Shown piece after piece: positions 7,857 through 15,879 of a stretch of DNA of 64,000 bases (position 1 is its first letter; the number at the start of each line of letters is the position of its first letter). Source of the DNA: Glycocaulis sp. (GTDB lineage: Bacteria; Pseudomonadota; Alphaproteobacteria; Caulobacterales; Maricaulaceae). The stretch spans positions 28,810-92,809 of the forward strand of contig JAIUMI010000011.1 of the NCBI GenBank assembly GCA_022565665.1, given 5' to 3'. Below the pieces are notes generated by a model, which saw only the letters and a program-made list of their open reading frames with translations, had not been told where the DNA came from and searched no databases. A program made the position numbers and the translations under genes.

Positions 7857-8489
7857 CTAGTTCACCCGGTCAAACACATAGCCGCCGCGCGCCGGGCCCC
7901 AGATGAGGGTGCCTTCGGCGTCAAAGCCCCGGTCCCAGTTGGCATGGCCTTGCGGGGTGTGGATGGAGCGCGAGACCGTGCGCACCGCGCCGCGCAGGCC
8001 CGACGGGCAGGTGTCGAAGTTCGATTGCCAGTAGCCGTGGGCGATGCGGTGCACCTCGCCCGAACAGCTCACGGCGCCCAGCTGGTCTTCGGCGATACGT
8101 TCCGGCTCGGCATAGGCACCCACAACGCTCGCCGGATCGTTGAGGGTGTAGATCGTGCGCAGCACCAGCCGGTTATTCAGCTCCCAGATGCGGATGATGC
8201 GCTGGAAGTACGGGCGCTGCTTGATGGCAGGGTCGAAGTCCTCGGGGCTGGAGCCCAGAAAGGCGTTTTCCTGATAGAGCCAGATGCCGTCCTCGCGGTG
8301 CGGCCAGATGCGCACCGTCTCGCTCTCCACATAGCCCCAACCCTCGATGCGGGACTGTTCCAGCGTCGAGAACGAGCCGATCAGCAGGCCCGCCAGCTCG
8401 TTGGCACCGGGAAACCCCGGCTCATCCTCCTGCGCAAGCGCCATCGGCGCGGCAAGGCACAAGGCAAGGGCGGCAATGAGCATACGCAT
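7857..8489 (-). CDS. CpcT/CpeT-like secreted protein
   Basis: A 210-residue protein with a signal peptide (about residues 1-19, ending MALAQ) and a body resembling the CpcT/CpeT (DUF1001) fold: the N-terminal LAGLLIGSFSTLEQSR, then RPYFQRIIRIWELNNRLVLRTIYTL. In cyanobacteria this fold attaches bilins to phycobiliproteins. This organism shows no phycobiliprotein genes, and the protein is exported, so a different ligand or role is likely. A longer protein of the same kind lies at 22342-23391. It is the third gene downstream of the SDR in the same run. Confidence 0.65.
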   Translation of the reverse strand: MRMLIAALALCLAAPMALAQEDEPGFPGANELAGLLIGSFSTLEQSRIEGWGYVESETVRIWPHREDGIWLYQENAFLGSSPEDFDPAIKQRPYFQRIIRIWELNNRLVLRTIYTLNDPASVVGAYAEPERIAEDQLGAVSCSGEVHRIAHGYWQSNFDTCPSGLRGAVRTVSRSIHTPQGHANWDRGFDAEGTLIWGPARGGYVFDRVN

Positions 8490-8510
8490 GGACTATCTCC
8501 CCGTTGGTTT

Positions 8511-9404
8511 TCAGATTTTGGGCGCGGGCACGGCGGCGGCAAAGGCCTCGGCGATCTGCTCGCGCGTAGCGAGCCACACGCCGGATTTTTCCGACACGTA
8601 TTGCAGGAAATCGCGAAACGCCCCGATCCGCCCCGGACGCCCGATGATACGCAAGTGCAGGCCAAGGCTCATCATGCGCGCGCCATCGGCCTGCGCCTCG
8701 GCGTGCAGCCAGTCGAACGTATCAATGGCGTATTGCAGCCAGTCGCGCGTGGTGAGCGAGGGCGCGAGCCAGAACTTCATGTCATTGGTATCAAGCGCGT
8801 AGGGAAGGACGATGATCGGCTTTTGCCCGCCACCCGGCAGATCGACGACATCCCAGTAGGGAAAATCGTCTGAATAATCGTCCATGTGATAGGTGTAGCC
8901 AGCCTCGGCCAGAAGCCCGCGCGTAATGTCGGTATGCAGATAGCGCGACAGCCAGCCCGCCGGGCGGCGCCCGCAGGTCTGCGCAATGCTGTCCGTGCCC
9001 TTCTTGATGAACTCGCGCTCGCGCTCTTCGTCCATGAAGGCCTGAAACTTCCAGCGCCAGCCATGGCAGCACGGCTCATCGCCCCGCGCCGTGATGGCCT
9101 TGGCTACCCAGGGCGCGCGCTCCAGCGCCTGCGAGCACGCCGTCCAGGTGGCGGGGACGTTGTACTCATCGAGCAGCTTTAGCACCCGGCCCGCACCGCG
9201 ATTGATGCCGTACTGATAGTTCGTCTCATTGCCGTGAATGCGGATCGGGGCTTTCAGCGATACGCCCAGCTCATCAACCGGCTCCGGGCCCTTGTCCCCG
9301 TCACGGATATTGGCCTCCGCCCCCTCCTCGACATTGACGACGATGGAGAGCGCGAGTTTCGCGCCATTTGGCCAGCTGAAACCGGGCGGGGGATTATGGG
9401 TCAT
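8511..9404 (-). CDS. polysaccharide deacetylase-family hydrolase (PuuE-like)
   Basis: A 297-residue NodB-fold protein without an evident signal peptide. The motifs VNVEEGAE near the N-terminus and CCHGWRWKFQ in the middle resemble PuuE-type, metal-light members that act on cyclic amides such as allantoin rather than on polysaccharides, so a C-N hydrolase role is plausible. I chose the ATG at 9404; an in-frame TTG at 9425 would add seven residues but starts at the foot of a long inverted repeat. It is separated from the SDR gene upstream by that repeat. Confidence 0.75.
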   Translation of the reverse strand: MTHNPPPGFSWPNGAKLALSIVVNVEEGAEANIRDGDKGPEPVDELGVSLKAPIRIHGNETNYQYGINRGAGRVLKLLDEYNVPATWTACSQALERAPWVAKAITARGDEPCCHGWRWKFQAFMDEEREREFIKKGTDSIAQTCGRRPAGWLSRYLHTDITRGLLAEAGYTYHMDDYSDDFPYWDVVDLPGGGQKPIIVLPYALDTNDMKFWLAPSLTTRDWLQYAIDTFDWLHAEAQADGARMMSLGLHLRIIGRPGRIGAFRDFLQYVSEKSGVWLATREQIAEAFAAAVPAPKI

Positions 9405-9428
9405 GGTGGCAATGGTCCAGTTCAACTT

Positions 9429-9511
9429 CCGGGGTCCCGGCCCCCGAGCCGGGATCCAACTTCAAAATGCGACGGCGCTGATGGGTCCCGGCTCGGGGGC
9501 CGGGACCCCGG
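9429..9511. repeat. 26-bp perfect inverted repeat
   Basis: Arms at 9429-9454 and 9486-9511 are exact reverse complements over 26 bases, separated by 31 bases. Key parts are CCGGGGTCCCGG and its mirror CCGGGACCCCGG. The element lies between the SDR and deacetylase-like genes, both on the minus strand. The same GGGTCCCGG/CCGGGACCC module recurs at 51447-51481, so this is a dispersed family rather than a gene-specific terminator. A transcript would form a very stable stem. Confidence 0.85.
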
Positions 9512-9520
9512 TATTGGGTA

Positions 9521-10357
9521 TTAATGCGGCTCCTCACCGCCGGAGACATTCATGCTTTCAGCCGTGATGTATTCGGCCTCGTCGGAGCACAGGAAGGCAA
9601 CCGCCTTGGCGGTGTCCTCCGGCTTGCCGGGGCGTTTTAGCGGAATACGCTCGGCCATGGCCTTGAGGTAGTCATCGACGCTGGCCGCGCCGACCACTTT
9701 CGAGAAATACTCGTTCTGCCACGCGCCCAGCCCCGTGGTGACATGGTTCGGGCAGACATTGTTGACGGTGATGGCGTGCGGGCCCAGCTCAATCGCCGCG
9801 GAGCGCACGAGGCCGACGAGGCCGTGCTTGGAGCTGGTATAGGCCTGCGCATGGGGGAAGCCGGATTTCGCCGCCTGGCTCGCGATATTGACGATGCGCC
9901 CGCCCTTGCCGGCCTTCACCATCACTTCAGCGGCGGCCTTGATGCCGAAGAAGCAGCCCGTCAGGTTCACATCGATCACCGCGCGCCAGTCATCGGCCGT
10001 CACATCCAGCAGCGGCTTCATGATGTAGCCGATACCGGCATTATTCACCCAGATATCGAGCGAGCCGTGCGTATCGACCGCGTGTCTGGCCAGCGCGCGC
10101 ATCTGTTCCAGATCGCGCACATCACACACCTTCGTTGACGCCGCAACGCCGGTTTTTCGGATATCGGCGGCAATCGCCTCCATCTCGTCGGTCGCGCCAA
10201 TATGTTCGGCAGGGGTGGCGAGGTCTGCTGCCTTGCCGATATCGGAGATGACGATATTGGCGCCCTCCGCAGCGAGGCGCAGGGCGATGGCTTCGCCTAA
10301 GCCCTTCCGCCGTCCCGAACCGGTGATGACCGCCGTCTTGCCGCTGAAACGTCCCAT
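9521..10357 (-). CDS. short-chain dehydrogenase/reductase
   Basis: A 278-residue classical SDR, oxidising an alcohol or reducing a ketone with NAD(P). The cofactor loop is near residues 11-21 (TGSGRRKGLG), followed by NNAG (105-108) and the catalytic Ser160, Tyr173 and Lys177 (AYTSSKHG). The acidic residue after the second strand (SDIG, 38-41) suggests NAD preference. It begins 9 bases downstream of the HapK-like gene and is probably in one transcript with it. Substrate unknown. Confidence 0.88.
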   Translation of the reverse strand: MGRFSGKTAVITGSGRRKGLGEAIALRLAAEGANIVISDIGKAADLATPAEHIGATDEMEAIAADIRKTGVAASTKVCDVRDLEQMRALARHAVDTHGSLDIWVNNAGIGYIMKPLLDVTADDWRAVIDVNLTGCFFGIKAAAEVMVKAGKGGRIVNIASQAAKSGFPHAQAYTSSKHGLVGLVRSAAIELGPHAITVNNVCPNHVTTGLGAWQNEYFSKVVGAASVDDYLKAMAERIPLKRPGKPEDTAKAVAFLCSDEAEYITAESMNVSGGEEPH

Positions 10358-10366
10358 GCCTGCCCC

Positions 10367-10681
10367 CTAGCCGAGCTTGTCGGTGAGGATGAAGGCCAGA
10401 TCATCGGTCATGGCCTGAAACTCCGCCGCAATGGCCTGCATGGTGGAGGTGGAGACGTCCGCGCCAAACTGGGTCATGTCGTTCACATCAATGATCTCGA
10501 CATAGGCGTAAGGCGGCTTTGCGTCAGAGCCCAGCAGGCCCACCGACTTGAAGACGGCAAAGTCGTCCACCGATTTCAGGCCGTTGACCGTGGGAATGTC
10601 CTTGGCCTTCGCCCAGGCTTCATAATCAGCCTCGCTGATGCCGGGCTTCAGATTGAACAGGGCAATGATGCGCGTCGTCAT
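10367..10681 (-). CDS. REDY-like/HapK-family small protein
   Basis: A 104-residue protein beginning MTTRIIALFNLKPG and continuing with DYEAWAKAKDIPTV, a pattern I recall from HapK (REDY-like), a dimeric alpha-beta barrel protein of uncertain function found near prodigiosin-type and other biosynthetic or catabolic genes. EthD-like monooxygenase-type barrels are the alternative. The frame stays open upstream as antisense to the methyltransferase, but the ATG at 10681 is where the conserved N-terminus starts. The palindrome at 10755-10770 lies 74 bases upstream and is shared with the divergent methyltransferase. Confidence 0.6.
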   Translation of the reverse strand: MTTRIIALFNLKPGISEADYEAWAKAKDIPTVNGLKSVDDFAVFKSVGLLGSDAKPPYAYVEIIDVNDMTQFGADVSTSTMQAIAAEFQAMTDDLAFILTDKLG

Positions 10682-10754
10682 GGGCTCGTCTCCTCCGGTT
10701 TTTGTCTGGCGCGCCTGCGACACACTGGCACTTGCATGTGACGGCGCAACGCTC

Positions 10755-10770
10755 AAATGATATATCATTA
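10755..10770. promoter_or_regulatory. regulon palindrome, site 2 (hapK-like / methyltransferase)
   Basis: AAATGATATATCATTA includes the perfect 14-base palindrome AATGATATATCATT (10756-10769). It sits between two divergent genes whose starts are at 10681 and 10868. Of the six sites it is the closest to the consensus AAATGATATATCATTT, differing only in the last base. Operators of this size and symmetry are used by GntR-, TetR- and IclR-type dimers; the regulator is not in the surrounding 27 kb. Confidence 0.65.
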
Positions 10771-10867
10771 GATCGGAGCGCGCTTGCCAAGCCCTGATCG
10801 GCGCGTCAGATGAGAAAAGTGTGGGCAGTGATGCCCGATATCGGCTCGCAATGCCGGGGAGAATGTG

Positions 10868-12091
10868 ATGGCCAAGGACAGCGCAGACCCGAAATCTTCC
10901 GTGCCGGCCTATGACGGCCCGCCCGACTATCGCCTTGTCGGCCAGCACGATGTCTTCCCGCAGGTCACCCATGACGAGGCCGAACGGTTCAACTATCTCG
11001 CCCACATGAACCGGCATCTGGCCGCGCGCGTCCTGCCGGGCGTCAAGGCCGCCTTCGAGCAACGCATCGCGCCCAAAGCCGGGGACGGCTTCAAATCGCG
11101 CCACGATGTCAGGAAGGCGCTCCTGAAAGACCCTGCCTTCCAGACCTGGAGCGCGCTGCGCCGGGCCACCATGGAACAGCGCCAGCAGGCGGGGCGCTGG
11201 GTGACGCTGCGTCAGGGCGAAGCCCTGACCGCCAGAGCCCGCGAACTGACCGAGGGCGATGGCCGGCTGCAGCTGGAGCCGAGCTTCACCGTGCCGAACT
11301 ATCTCACCGCCGTGGATCATCACTGCATGCCCGGCAGCTATCATGGCGAGATCGTTGAGGGTGACGTCACCGGCCCGGCCAATTACGATTGCGGCATCTT
11401 CGCCACCACGGGCGGAGCGCTCGGTCGCTACAATGATGGCGGCGGTCATGCGGTGGTCGCGTGGCTGAAAAAGCACCTGCCGGACTTCCAGCCCAAGCGC
11501 ATTCTCGATCTCGGCTGCGGGCTGGGCCACAACGTGCTGCCCATCGCGCAGGCCTTCCCGGACGCCGAAGTGATTGCGGTGGATTCCGGCGCGCCCATGC
11601 TGCGCTATGGCCTGGCGCGCGCCAAATCGCTCGGCATCAACAATGTGACATTCATTCAGGCCAATGCCGAGGATCTGTCCCGGTTTGCCGATGAGAGCTT
11701 TGACTGGGTGCAGACCACCATGTTCCTGCACGAGACCAGCCGCTCGGCCATGGGCCGCATCTTCGCCGAGAGCCGCCGCGTGCTGAAGCCCGGCGGCATC
11801 GTGCTCCATGTCGAGCAGCCGCAATATGCCGAGGATATGCCGCTTTTCGAACAGGCCATCCGCGACTGGGACGCGTTCTACAATAACGAGCCCTTCTGGA
11901 CGACCATGCACGAGATCGATCTTGATGATCTGATGATCAAGGCAGGCTTCAAGCCGGGCAGCGCCATCCATGGCGGCGTCGCGGCGGTGGTCGATACCAC
12001 GCTGTTCCCCTCTGCCGGTGACGACAAGGTGGAAGACTATGGCCGCAAGGCCGCGTGGGAGCTGATCGGTGCGAAGAAGGAGGCCGCGTGA
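10868..12091 (+). CDS. class I SAM-dependent methyltransferase with N-terminal extension
   Basis: A 407-residue protein whose C-terminal half is a Rossmann methyltransferase: motif I ILDLGCGLGHN at 212-222, then VIAVDSGAPML and a LKPGG turn. About 190 residues precede this domain and resemble nothing I recognise, containing LTAVDHHCMPGSY; they may bind substrate. The ATG at 10868 has GGGGAGA six bases upstream. The stop overlaps the next gene by one base. The palindrome at 10755-10770 lies about 100 bases upstream. Acceptor substrate is unknown. Confidence 0.82.
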   Translation: MAKDSADPKSSVPAYDGPPDYRLVGQHDVFPQVTHDEAERFNYLAHMNRHLAARVLPGVKAAFEQRIAPKAGDGFKSRHDVRKALLKDPAFQTWSALRRATMEQRQQAGRWVTLRQGEALTARARELTEGDGRLQLEPSFTVPNYLTAVDHHCMPGSYHGEIVEGDVTGPANYDCGIFATTGGALGRYNDGGGHAVVAWLKKHLPDFQPKRILDLGCGLGHNVLPIAQAFPDAEVIAVDSGAPMLRYGLARAKSLGINNVTFIQANAEDLSRFADESFDWVQTTMFLHETSRSAMGRIFAESRRVLKPGGIVLHVEQPQYAEDMPLFEQAIRDWDAFYNNEPFWTTMHEIDLDDLMIKAGFKPGSAIHGGVAAVVDTTLFPSAGDDKVEDYGRKAAWELIGAKKEAA

Positions 12092-12450
12092 TGGCCGGTT
12101 TTGATCCGCTTTCCCAGGCAGGCAACAAGGCCAAGGGCAAGCGCCCCTGGTTCTTCGAGGACCGTGAAGCCGAGCGCGTGATGAACATCGTCATGGCGCT
12201 GGCGCAGGAAGTTTCCGTCATGCGCATGCGCCTCGACACGGTCGAGCGCCTGCTGGAGGAGAAAGGCGCCCTCACCCGCGCCGATATCGAAGCGTTTGCG
12301 CCTGACAAGGCGGAGGCCGCCGAGCGCGGCGCGTGGAACCAGGAATTCATCGCCCGTATCCTGCGCATCGTGCAGCAGGAGAACGAAGCCATCGAGGCCG
12401 GCGCAGAAATGAGCTCTGAGGACGCCGGCAAGGAGCTGGGGCTGAGCTAG
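12091..12450 (+). CDS. small helical protein coupled to the methyltransferase
   Basis: A 119-residue protein of unknown function. Its ATG overlaps the last base of the methyltransferase stop codon (TGATG), which suggests the two are made together and may form a complex. Residues 25-65 (EREAERVMNIVMAL..., VSVMRMRLDTVERLLEEK) look like a coiled-coil or long helix. There is no signal peptide or membrane segment. An in-frame upstream ATG at 12055 lies within the methyltransferase and is rejected. Confidence 0.7.
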   Translation: MAGFDPLSQAGNKAKGKRPWFFEDREAERVMNIVMALAQEVSVMRMRLDTVERLLEEKGALTRADIEAFAPDKAEAAERGAWNQEFIARILRIVQQENEAIEAGAEMSSEDAGKELGLS

Positions 12451-12459
12451 GCGTCAAGG

Positions 12460-12861
12460 TCAGGCGTCGAGTCCTTCGCGGATTGCCTTGCGGGCCGCCG
12501 CGGCCAGCAGTCCGGAGCGCGTGAAGCCGTGGTCGCTCGCATAGCGGTCAATCTCGCGCAGCGTGTCGTCCGGCAGGGTGATATTGACCCGCACCGTCTT
12601 CGGTTCGGCTTTCAGCGCGACCAGCACCGCGACGCCGTCACGGTTCTGCGGATCGGCCATGATGTCGGTCAGGCTGGACGGTTCGGGGATCGCCTCGCCA
12701 TCCTCCAGCATGCCCTCGACATGAAAGGCCAGCGCCTCCTCGGCCATGGCTCGCGCTTCATCCAGCGTTGACCCTGCCGTGATGCAGCCGGAGAAATCGG
12801 GGAAGGACACGCCAAAATCGCTGTCGGCGTCCTTGTGGATCAGAGCGATATATTCAGCCAC
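12460..12861 (-). CDS. hicB: HicB-family antitoxin
   Basis: A 133-residue HicB antitoxin. The N-terminal half has the partial RNase-H-like fold (YIALIHKDADSDFGVSFPDF, then GCITAGSTLDEA). The C-terminal half from about residue 90 (VRVNITLPDDTLREIDRYA) is a ribbon-helix-helix domain for binding the module's operator. It starts 4 bases after hicA. HicB neutralises HicA and represses the operon. The module is inserted between the methyltransferase unit and the next metabolic gene. Confidence 0.9.
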   Translation of the reverse strand: MAEYIALIHKDADSDFGVSFPDFSGCITAGSTLDEARAMAEEALAFHVEGMLEDGEAIPEPSSLTDIMADPQNRDGVAVLVALKAEPKTVRVNITLPDDTLREIDRYASDHGFTRSGLLAAAARKAIREGLDA

Positions 12862-12865
12862 GGGG

Positions 12866-13057
12866 CTATTTCCTGAGCTTCATGTCTGCCTGCTGCTCGA
12901 TGGAGCGCAGCGTGCCGATGGGCACGTCCTTTTTCGGATGCGGTACGGTAACGCGGCCCGGCTTTGCCGGATGCTTGAACTGGAGGTGCGAGCCCTTGCT
13001 TGCTACCAGCTCCCACCCCTCACGCTTGAGGGCCGCGATGATCGACCTGCTATCCAT
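12866..13057 (-). CDS. hicA: HicA-family mRNA interferase toxin
   Basis: A 63-residue double-stranded-RNA-binding-fold toxin that cleaves mRNA during translation. The motif KGSHLQFKHP contains the catalytic His24, and VTVPHPKKDVPIGTLRSI is the usual C-terminal part. The ATG at 13057 is embedded in the foot of the operator, and no ribosome-binding site is visible, so translation may be leaderless. Toxin before antitoxin is the normal hicAB order. Confidence 0.9.
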   Translation of the reverse strand: MDSRSIIAALKREGWELVASKGSHLQFKHPAKPGRVTVPHPKKDVPIGTLRSIEQQADMKLRK

Positions 13058-13099
13058 GTGTATTTATGCGCACTCGATGCGAATGTCAATAAATACACA
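13057..13099 (-). promoter_or_regulatory. hicAB operator and promoter
   Basis: Two exact 11-base inverted arms, TGTGTATTTAT (13057-13067) and ATAAATACACA (13089-13099), are spaced 21 bases apart, so their centres are about three helical turns apart, as expected for two ribbon-helix-helix dimers. On the minus strand TTGACA lies at 13089-13084, with a -10-like CATAAA/TAAATA at 13068-13061. The transcript would then start at or next to the A of the hicA ATG. Confidence 0.75.
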
Positions 13100-13105
13100 C
13101 TAACA

Positions 13106-13846
13106 TCACTCCCCCAGCACGAACAGGCTCTCCTCCATGGGGGCGTTGAGGGTGTAGGACGTCCAGATGGTCTCATTGGCCTTTACGCCATTATAGAACA
13201 GGCGCACCCGGCCGGGCTGGACCCATGAATCGCCCGGATTGGAGTAGAAGTCCGAATAGATGCGCTCATGCCAGCCGCGCGCGGTCTGGAAGCCGACGCG
13301 CAGGATGGCGTGATCATCGTGCGCAATCGCAAACAGCGCCTGCCCGCCCACCGCATCGGTGACGCGGATCACATAGACCTCGCGCCCATCGACATAATCA
13401 TCCGGCAAACGGTGCAGGCTGTATTCGGGATCAAGCGCATAGCGGATCGCGCCGAAGCCGAAATTATTGGCCCATTCGGCGCTTGCCTCCGCCCCCGGCA
13501 CGAGGCCGTTCTGGTTGTAGGTGTTCACCCCGTCAAAGGCGAGCTGGAACACGATCTCTCCGTCCCTGAACGCGTCGATGCGCACACGCCCATCGGCGAT
13601 ATGGGCATCATCCTTGCCTTCAGGATACACGCGCCACATCCGGTAGGGTTCATAGATGACCGGCTCATGCCCGCCACCGGAGAAGAACACGCCATGGCCC
13701 TCCATCAGCAGGGTCTGCGGGGATACCCATTCCGCCCCGCCAGCGGCCTCGTGAGCGCGCGCCACGATGTCGCGGGGGCCGAGCCCCTCATCAGCGGCAG
13801 ACGGCGCTGTAAGGGCCACACAGACGGCAATAGCGGCAAAACGCAT
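13106..13846 (-). CDS. secreted protein of unknown function
   Basis: A 246-residue protein with a signal peptide (MRFAAIAVCVALTAPSAA, about 18 residues). The mature start ARAHEAAGGAEWVSPQTLLMEGHG resembles proteins with a LolA-like half-barrel, and the rest is beta-rich with many Tyr and Trp. I do not recognise a specific family. The ATG at 13846 has GAGGAAG upstream. It diverges from the VOC gene across a regulon palindrome at 13905-13920, so it is probably part of the same pathway, perhaps as a periplasmic carrier or sensor. Confidence 0.65.
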   Translation of the reverse strand: MRFAAIAVCVALTAPSAADEGLGPRDIVARAHEAAGGAEWVSPQTLLMEGHGVFFSGGGHEPVIYEPYRMWRVYPEGKDDAHIADGRVRIDAFRDGEIVFQLAFDGVNTYNQNGLVPGAEASAEWANNFGFGAIRYALDPEYSLHRLPDDYVDGREVYVIRVTDAVGGQALFAIAHDDHAILRVGFQTARGWHERIYSDFYSNPGDSWVQPGRVRLFYNGVKANETIWTSYTLNAPMEESLFVLGE

Positions 13847-13904
13847 GGAAAGGCTTCCTCCGGCATCCTCCGGGCGCTGAGCGAAGGGGCTGGCGCACCG
13901 GATC

Positions 13905-13920
13905 AAATGATATAACCTTT
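13905..13920. promoter_or_regulatory. regulon palindrome, site 3
   Basis: AAATGATATAACCTTT lies midway between the divergent starts at 13846 and 13982. It differs from the consensus AAATGATATATCATTT at two positions, and its left half is exact. Alone it would be weak evidence; its position in a divergent promoter and the shared invariant bases support it as a member of the set. Confidence 0.5.
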
Positions 13921-13981
13921 TACATAGTGCACCGTGAAAGTGCTGTCTGACAATCACCTCAGGAACCGGGGGACAGGGGCC

Positions 13982-14863
13982 ATGAAATGCCTGCGCGCCG
14001 CGACACTGACCGTCGCCAATCTCGATGCCAGCGAAGCGCTTTACCGCGACGTTCTGGACTATCGCACCATCGCCAGCGGGCCTTTGCCGGCGGACCTGGC
14101 GGCCAGCTGGGGCGCACCAAAGTCTGCAGGCGCGCGCCATGTGGTGATGCAGCCCTCATCCGGAGCAGAGATTTATCTGCGCCTGGTCGAGCAGGTCCCG
14201 CACCCCGATTTCGTGCCGCTGCGCAGCTATGGCTGGGCAGCCATCGAAATCTGCGTGCAGGATGTGCTGGCCGCCAATGAGCGGGTGAAGGGCACGCCGT
14301 TTGAGGTGATCGGCCCGCCGCGCGAGATCGAGGGTCTGCCGGCCATCTATCCCATGCAGGTGAAGGGCCCCGATGGCGAGATCGTCTATCTGACCCAGAT
14401 CCGCGATGATCTCCCGGCCTATGATCTGCCGCGCGCGCAGAGCCCCATCGACAAGCTCTTCATCCTCGTGATTGCCTGCAGCGACATGCACGCCTCGCTG
14501 GACTGGTTTGAGAAGAATATTGGCTTCCCGACCGGGCGCGTGATGGATATCGAGTATCACATGCTCGCGAACGCCTTCGGCACGCCGACAAACGAGCTGC
14601 ACACCATCTCCACCGCCATCCACGGGCGCGACGTGTTCCTGGAGCTGGACCAGTATCCGGAGAACGCCACCGTGCGCCCGAGGCATCCCGGCATGCTGGC
14701 GCCGGGCTGCGCCGTCGGCAGCTTCATCCACCCGGACTTTGACAGCGTGACCGGTGAATGGGTGAGCAAACCCGTCATCCGCTCCGGCGCGCCCTATACC
14801 GGCAAGCGGGCAGGCACGCTCAAAGCCCCTGACGGTACGCTGGTCGAGATCATCGAGCTTTAG
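13982..14863 (+). CDS. two-domain VOC (glyoxalase/extradiol dioxygenase-like) protein
   Basis: A 293-residue cytoplasmic protein with two VOC domains, at about residues 1-125 (starting LRAATLTVANLDASEALYRDVL) and 145-290 (starting KLFILVIACSDMHASLDWFE). The second ends in APDGTLVEIIEL, carrying the usual C-terminal ligand Glu. The arrangement fits ring-cleaving dioxygenases or glyoxalase-type lyases. I chose the ATG at 13982, which has a GGGGGACAGG site, over a GTG at 13934. It leads a three-gene unit with the reductase and hydrolase, 8 bases and then an overlap apart. Confidence 0.75.
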   Translation: MKCLRAATLTVANLDASEALYRDVLDYRTIASGPLPADLAASWGAPKSAGARHVVMQPSSGAEIYLRLVEQVPHPDFVPLRSYGWAAIEICVQDVLAANERVKGTPFEVIGPPREIEGLPAIYPMQVKGPDGEIVYLTQIRDDLPAYDLPRAQSPIDKLFILVIACSDMHASLDWFEKNIGFPTGRVMDIEYHMLANAFGTPTNELHTISTAIHGRDVFLELDQYPENATVRPRHPGMLAPGCAVGSFIHPDFDSVTGEWVSKPVIRSGAPYTGKRAGTLKAPDGTLVEIIEL

Positions 14864-14871
14864 GCCGCGCC

Positions 14872-15879
14872 ATGACCGGCAAGATGCAGCAGGGCGTTCT
14901 GAGAGCCGCGATTGATCGCCGCCCGGTGGCAAGCGACATCGCCATCATCGAGACACCGCGCCCAGACTGCCCTGAAGACGGTGTGCTGGTGAAGCTCGCC
15001 GCCATCTCGCTTGATCCTTATGTCGGCACGCGCCTGCGCGGCAAGCATATGGGCGAGCCGGCGCCGGTGCCGATGCGCGATGCCATCCCGGCCCACGGTG
15101 TCGGCCAGATCGCGCAGAGCCGGGCAGACGGCCTGAAGGAAGGTGACTGGGTTCATACCACCGAAGCAGGCTGGCGGGACTATGCCGCCCTGCCCGCCAG
15201 CGCGGTGCGCACAATCGACATGACCGGGCTCGACCCGGCGGACCATCTCGGTCCCTTGGGCATGCCGGGCCTCACCGCCTGGGCGGCGATGGCGAAACGC
15301 GCCGAGGTGCAACCGGGCGATAGCGTGCTCATCGATGCGGCGGCTGGCGCGGTGGGCGGCACAGCAGGCCAGATCGCGCGGGCGCTGGGTGCATCACGTA
15401 TCACCGGCATTGCGGGCGGGCCGGAAAAGTGCGCGGCCGTAACCGGCACCTACCGCTTTGACGCCTGCATCGACTACCGCACTGAAGGCTGGCGAGACGC
15501 GCTGGCAGCCGCCCTGCCGGACGGGCTCAACGTGCATCTGGAAAATGTGAGTATGGACCTCCTCACCCTCGCCCTCACCCATATGCGCCCCTATGGCCGC
15601 GCGGTCCTGTGCGGGCTGGCAGACCAGTACCACGCAGACGCCCCTCCGCCGGGCATTCCAGCAGGGCTCATCATCGGCAAGCGGGCGAGCCTGATGGGGC
15701 TTGTCGTCTATGACTTCTATGATCGCTGGAACGAGTTCACCGAATTTGCCGCGCCTCTGGTCCGTTCTGGCGATCTGAAAATCGCGAAAGACAGCGTGAC
15801 CGGCTGGGCCGACGCCCCTGCCTTGTTCGAGCGCATGCTGGCGGGGAAGCATATCGGAAAAGCGATGGTGCGATTGTGA
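14872..15879 (+). CDS. medium-chain NADP-dependent oxidoreductase (PTGR/CurA-like)
   Basis: A 335-residue zinc-free medium-chain dehydrogenase/reductase, of the type that reduces carbon-carbon double bonds of enones with NADPH. The N-terminal GroES-like domain contains SLDPYVGTRLRG (46-57), and the Rossmann loop is AAAGAVGG (156-163). The C-terminal GLVVYDFYDRWNEF is typical of leukotriene B4 dehydrogenase-like members. It follows the VOC gene by 8 bases, and its stop overlaps the next start. An enone produced by ring cleavage or hydration would be a fitting substrate; this is inference. Confidence 0.82.
   Translation: MTGKMQQGVLRAAIDRRPVASDIAIIETPRPDCPEDGVLVKLAAISLDPYVGTRLRGKHMGEPAPVPMRDAIPAHGVGQIAQSRADGLKEGDWVHTTEAGWRDYAALPASAVRTIDMTGLDPADHLGPLGMPGLTAWAAMAKRAEVQPGDSVLIDAAAGAVGGTAGQIARALGASRITGIAGGPEKCAAVTGTYRFDACIDYRTEGWRDALAAALPDGLNVHLENVSMDLLTLALTHMRPYGRAVLCGLADQYHADAPPPGIPAGLIIGKRASLMGLVVYDFYDRWNEFTEFAAPLVRSGDLKIAKDSVTGWADAPALFERMLAGKHIGKAMVRL

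Noticed and set aside
7857-8489. A bilin lyase role for the CpcT/CpeT-like protein
   Set aside because: It is exported and there are no phycobiliprotein genes, so only the fold is claimed.
10682-11971. Long minus-strand open frame continuing upstream of the HapK-like gene
   Set aside because: It is antisense to the methyltransferase, whose motifs are clear. It has no family resemblance and reflects high-GC stop-codon scarcity.
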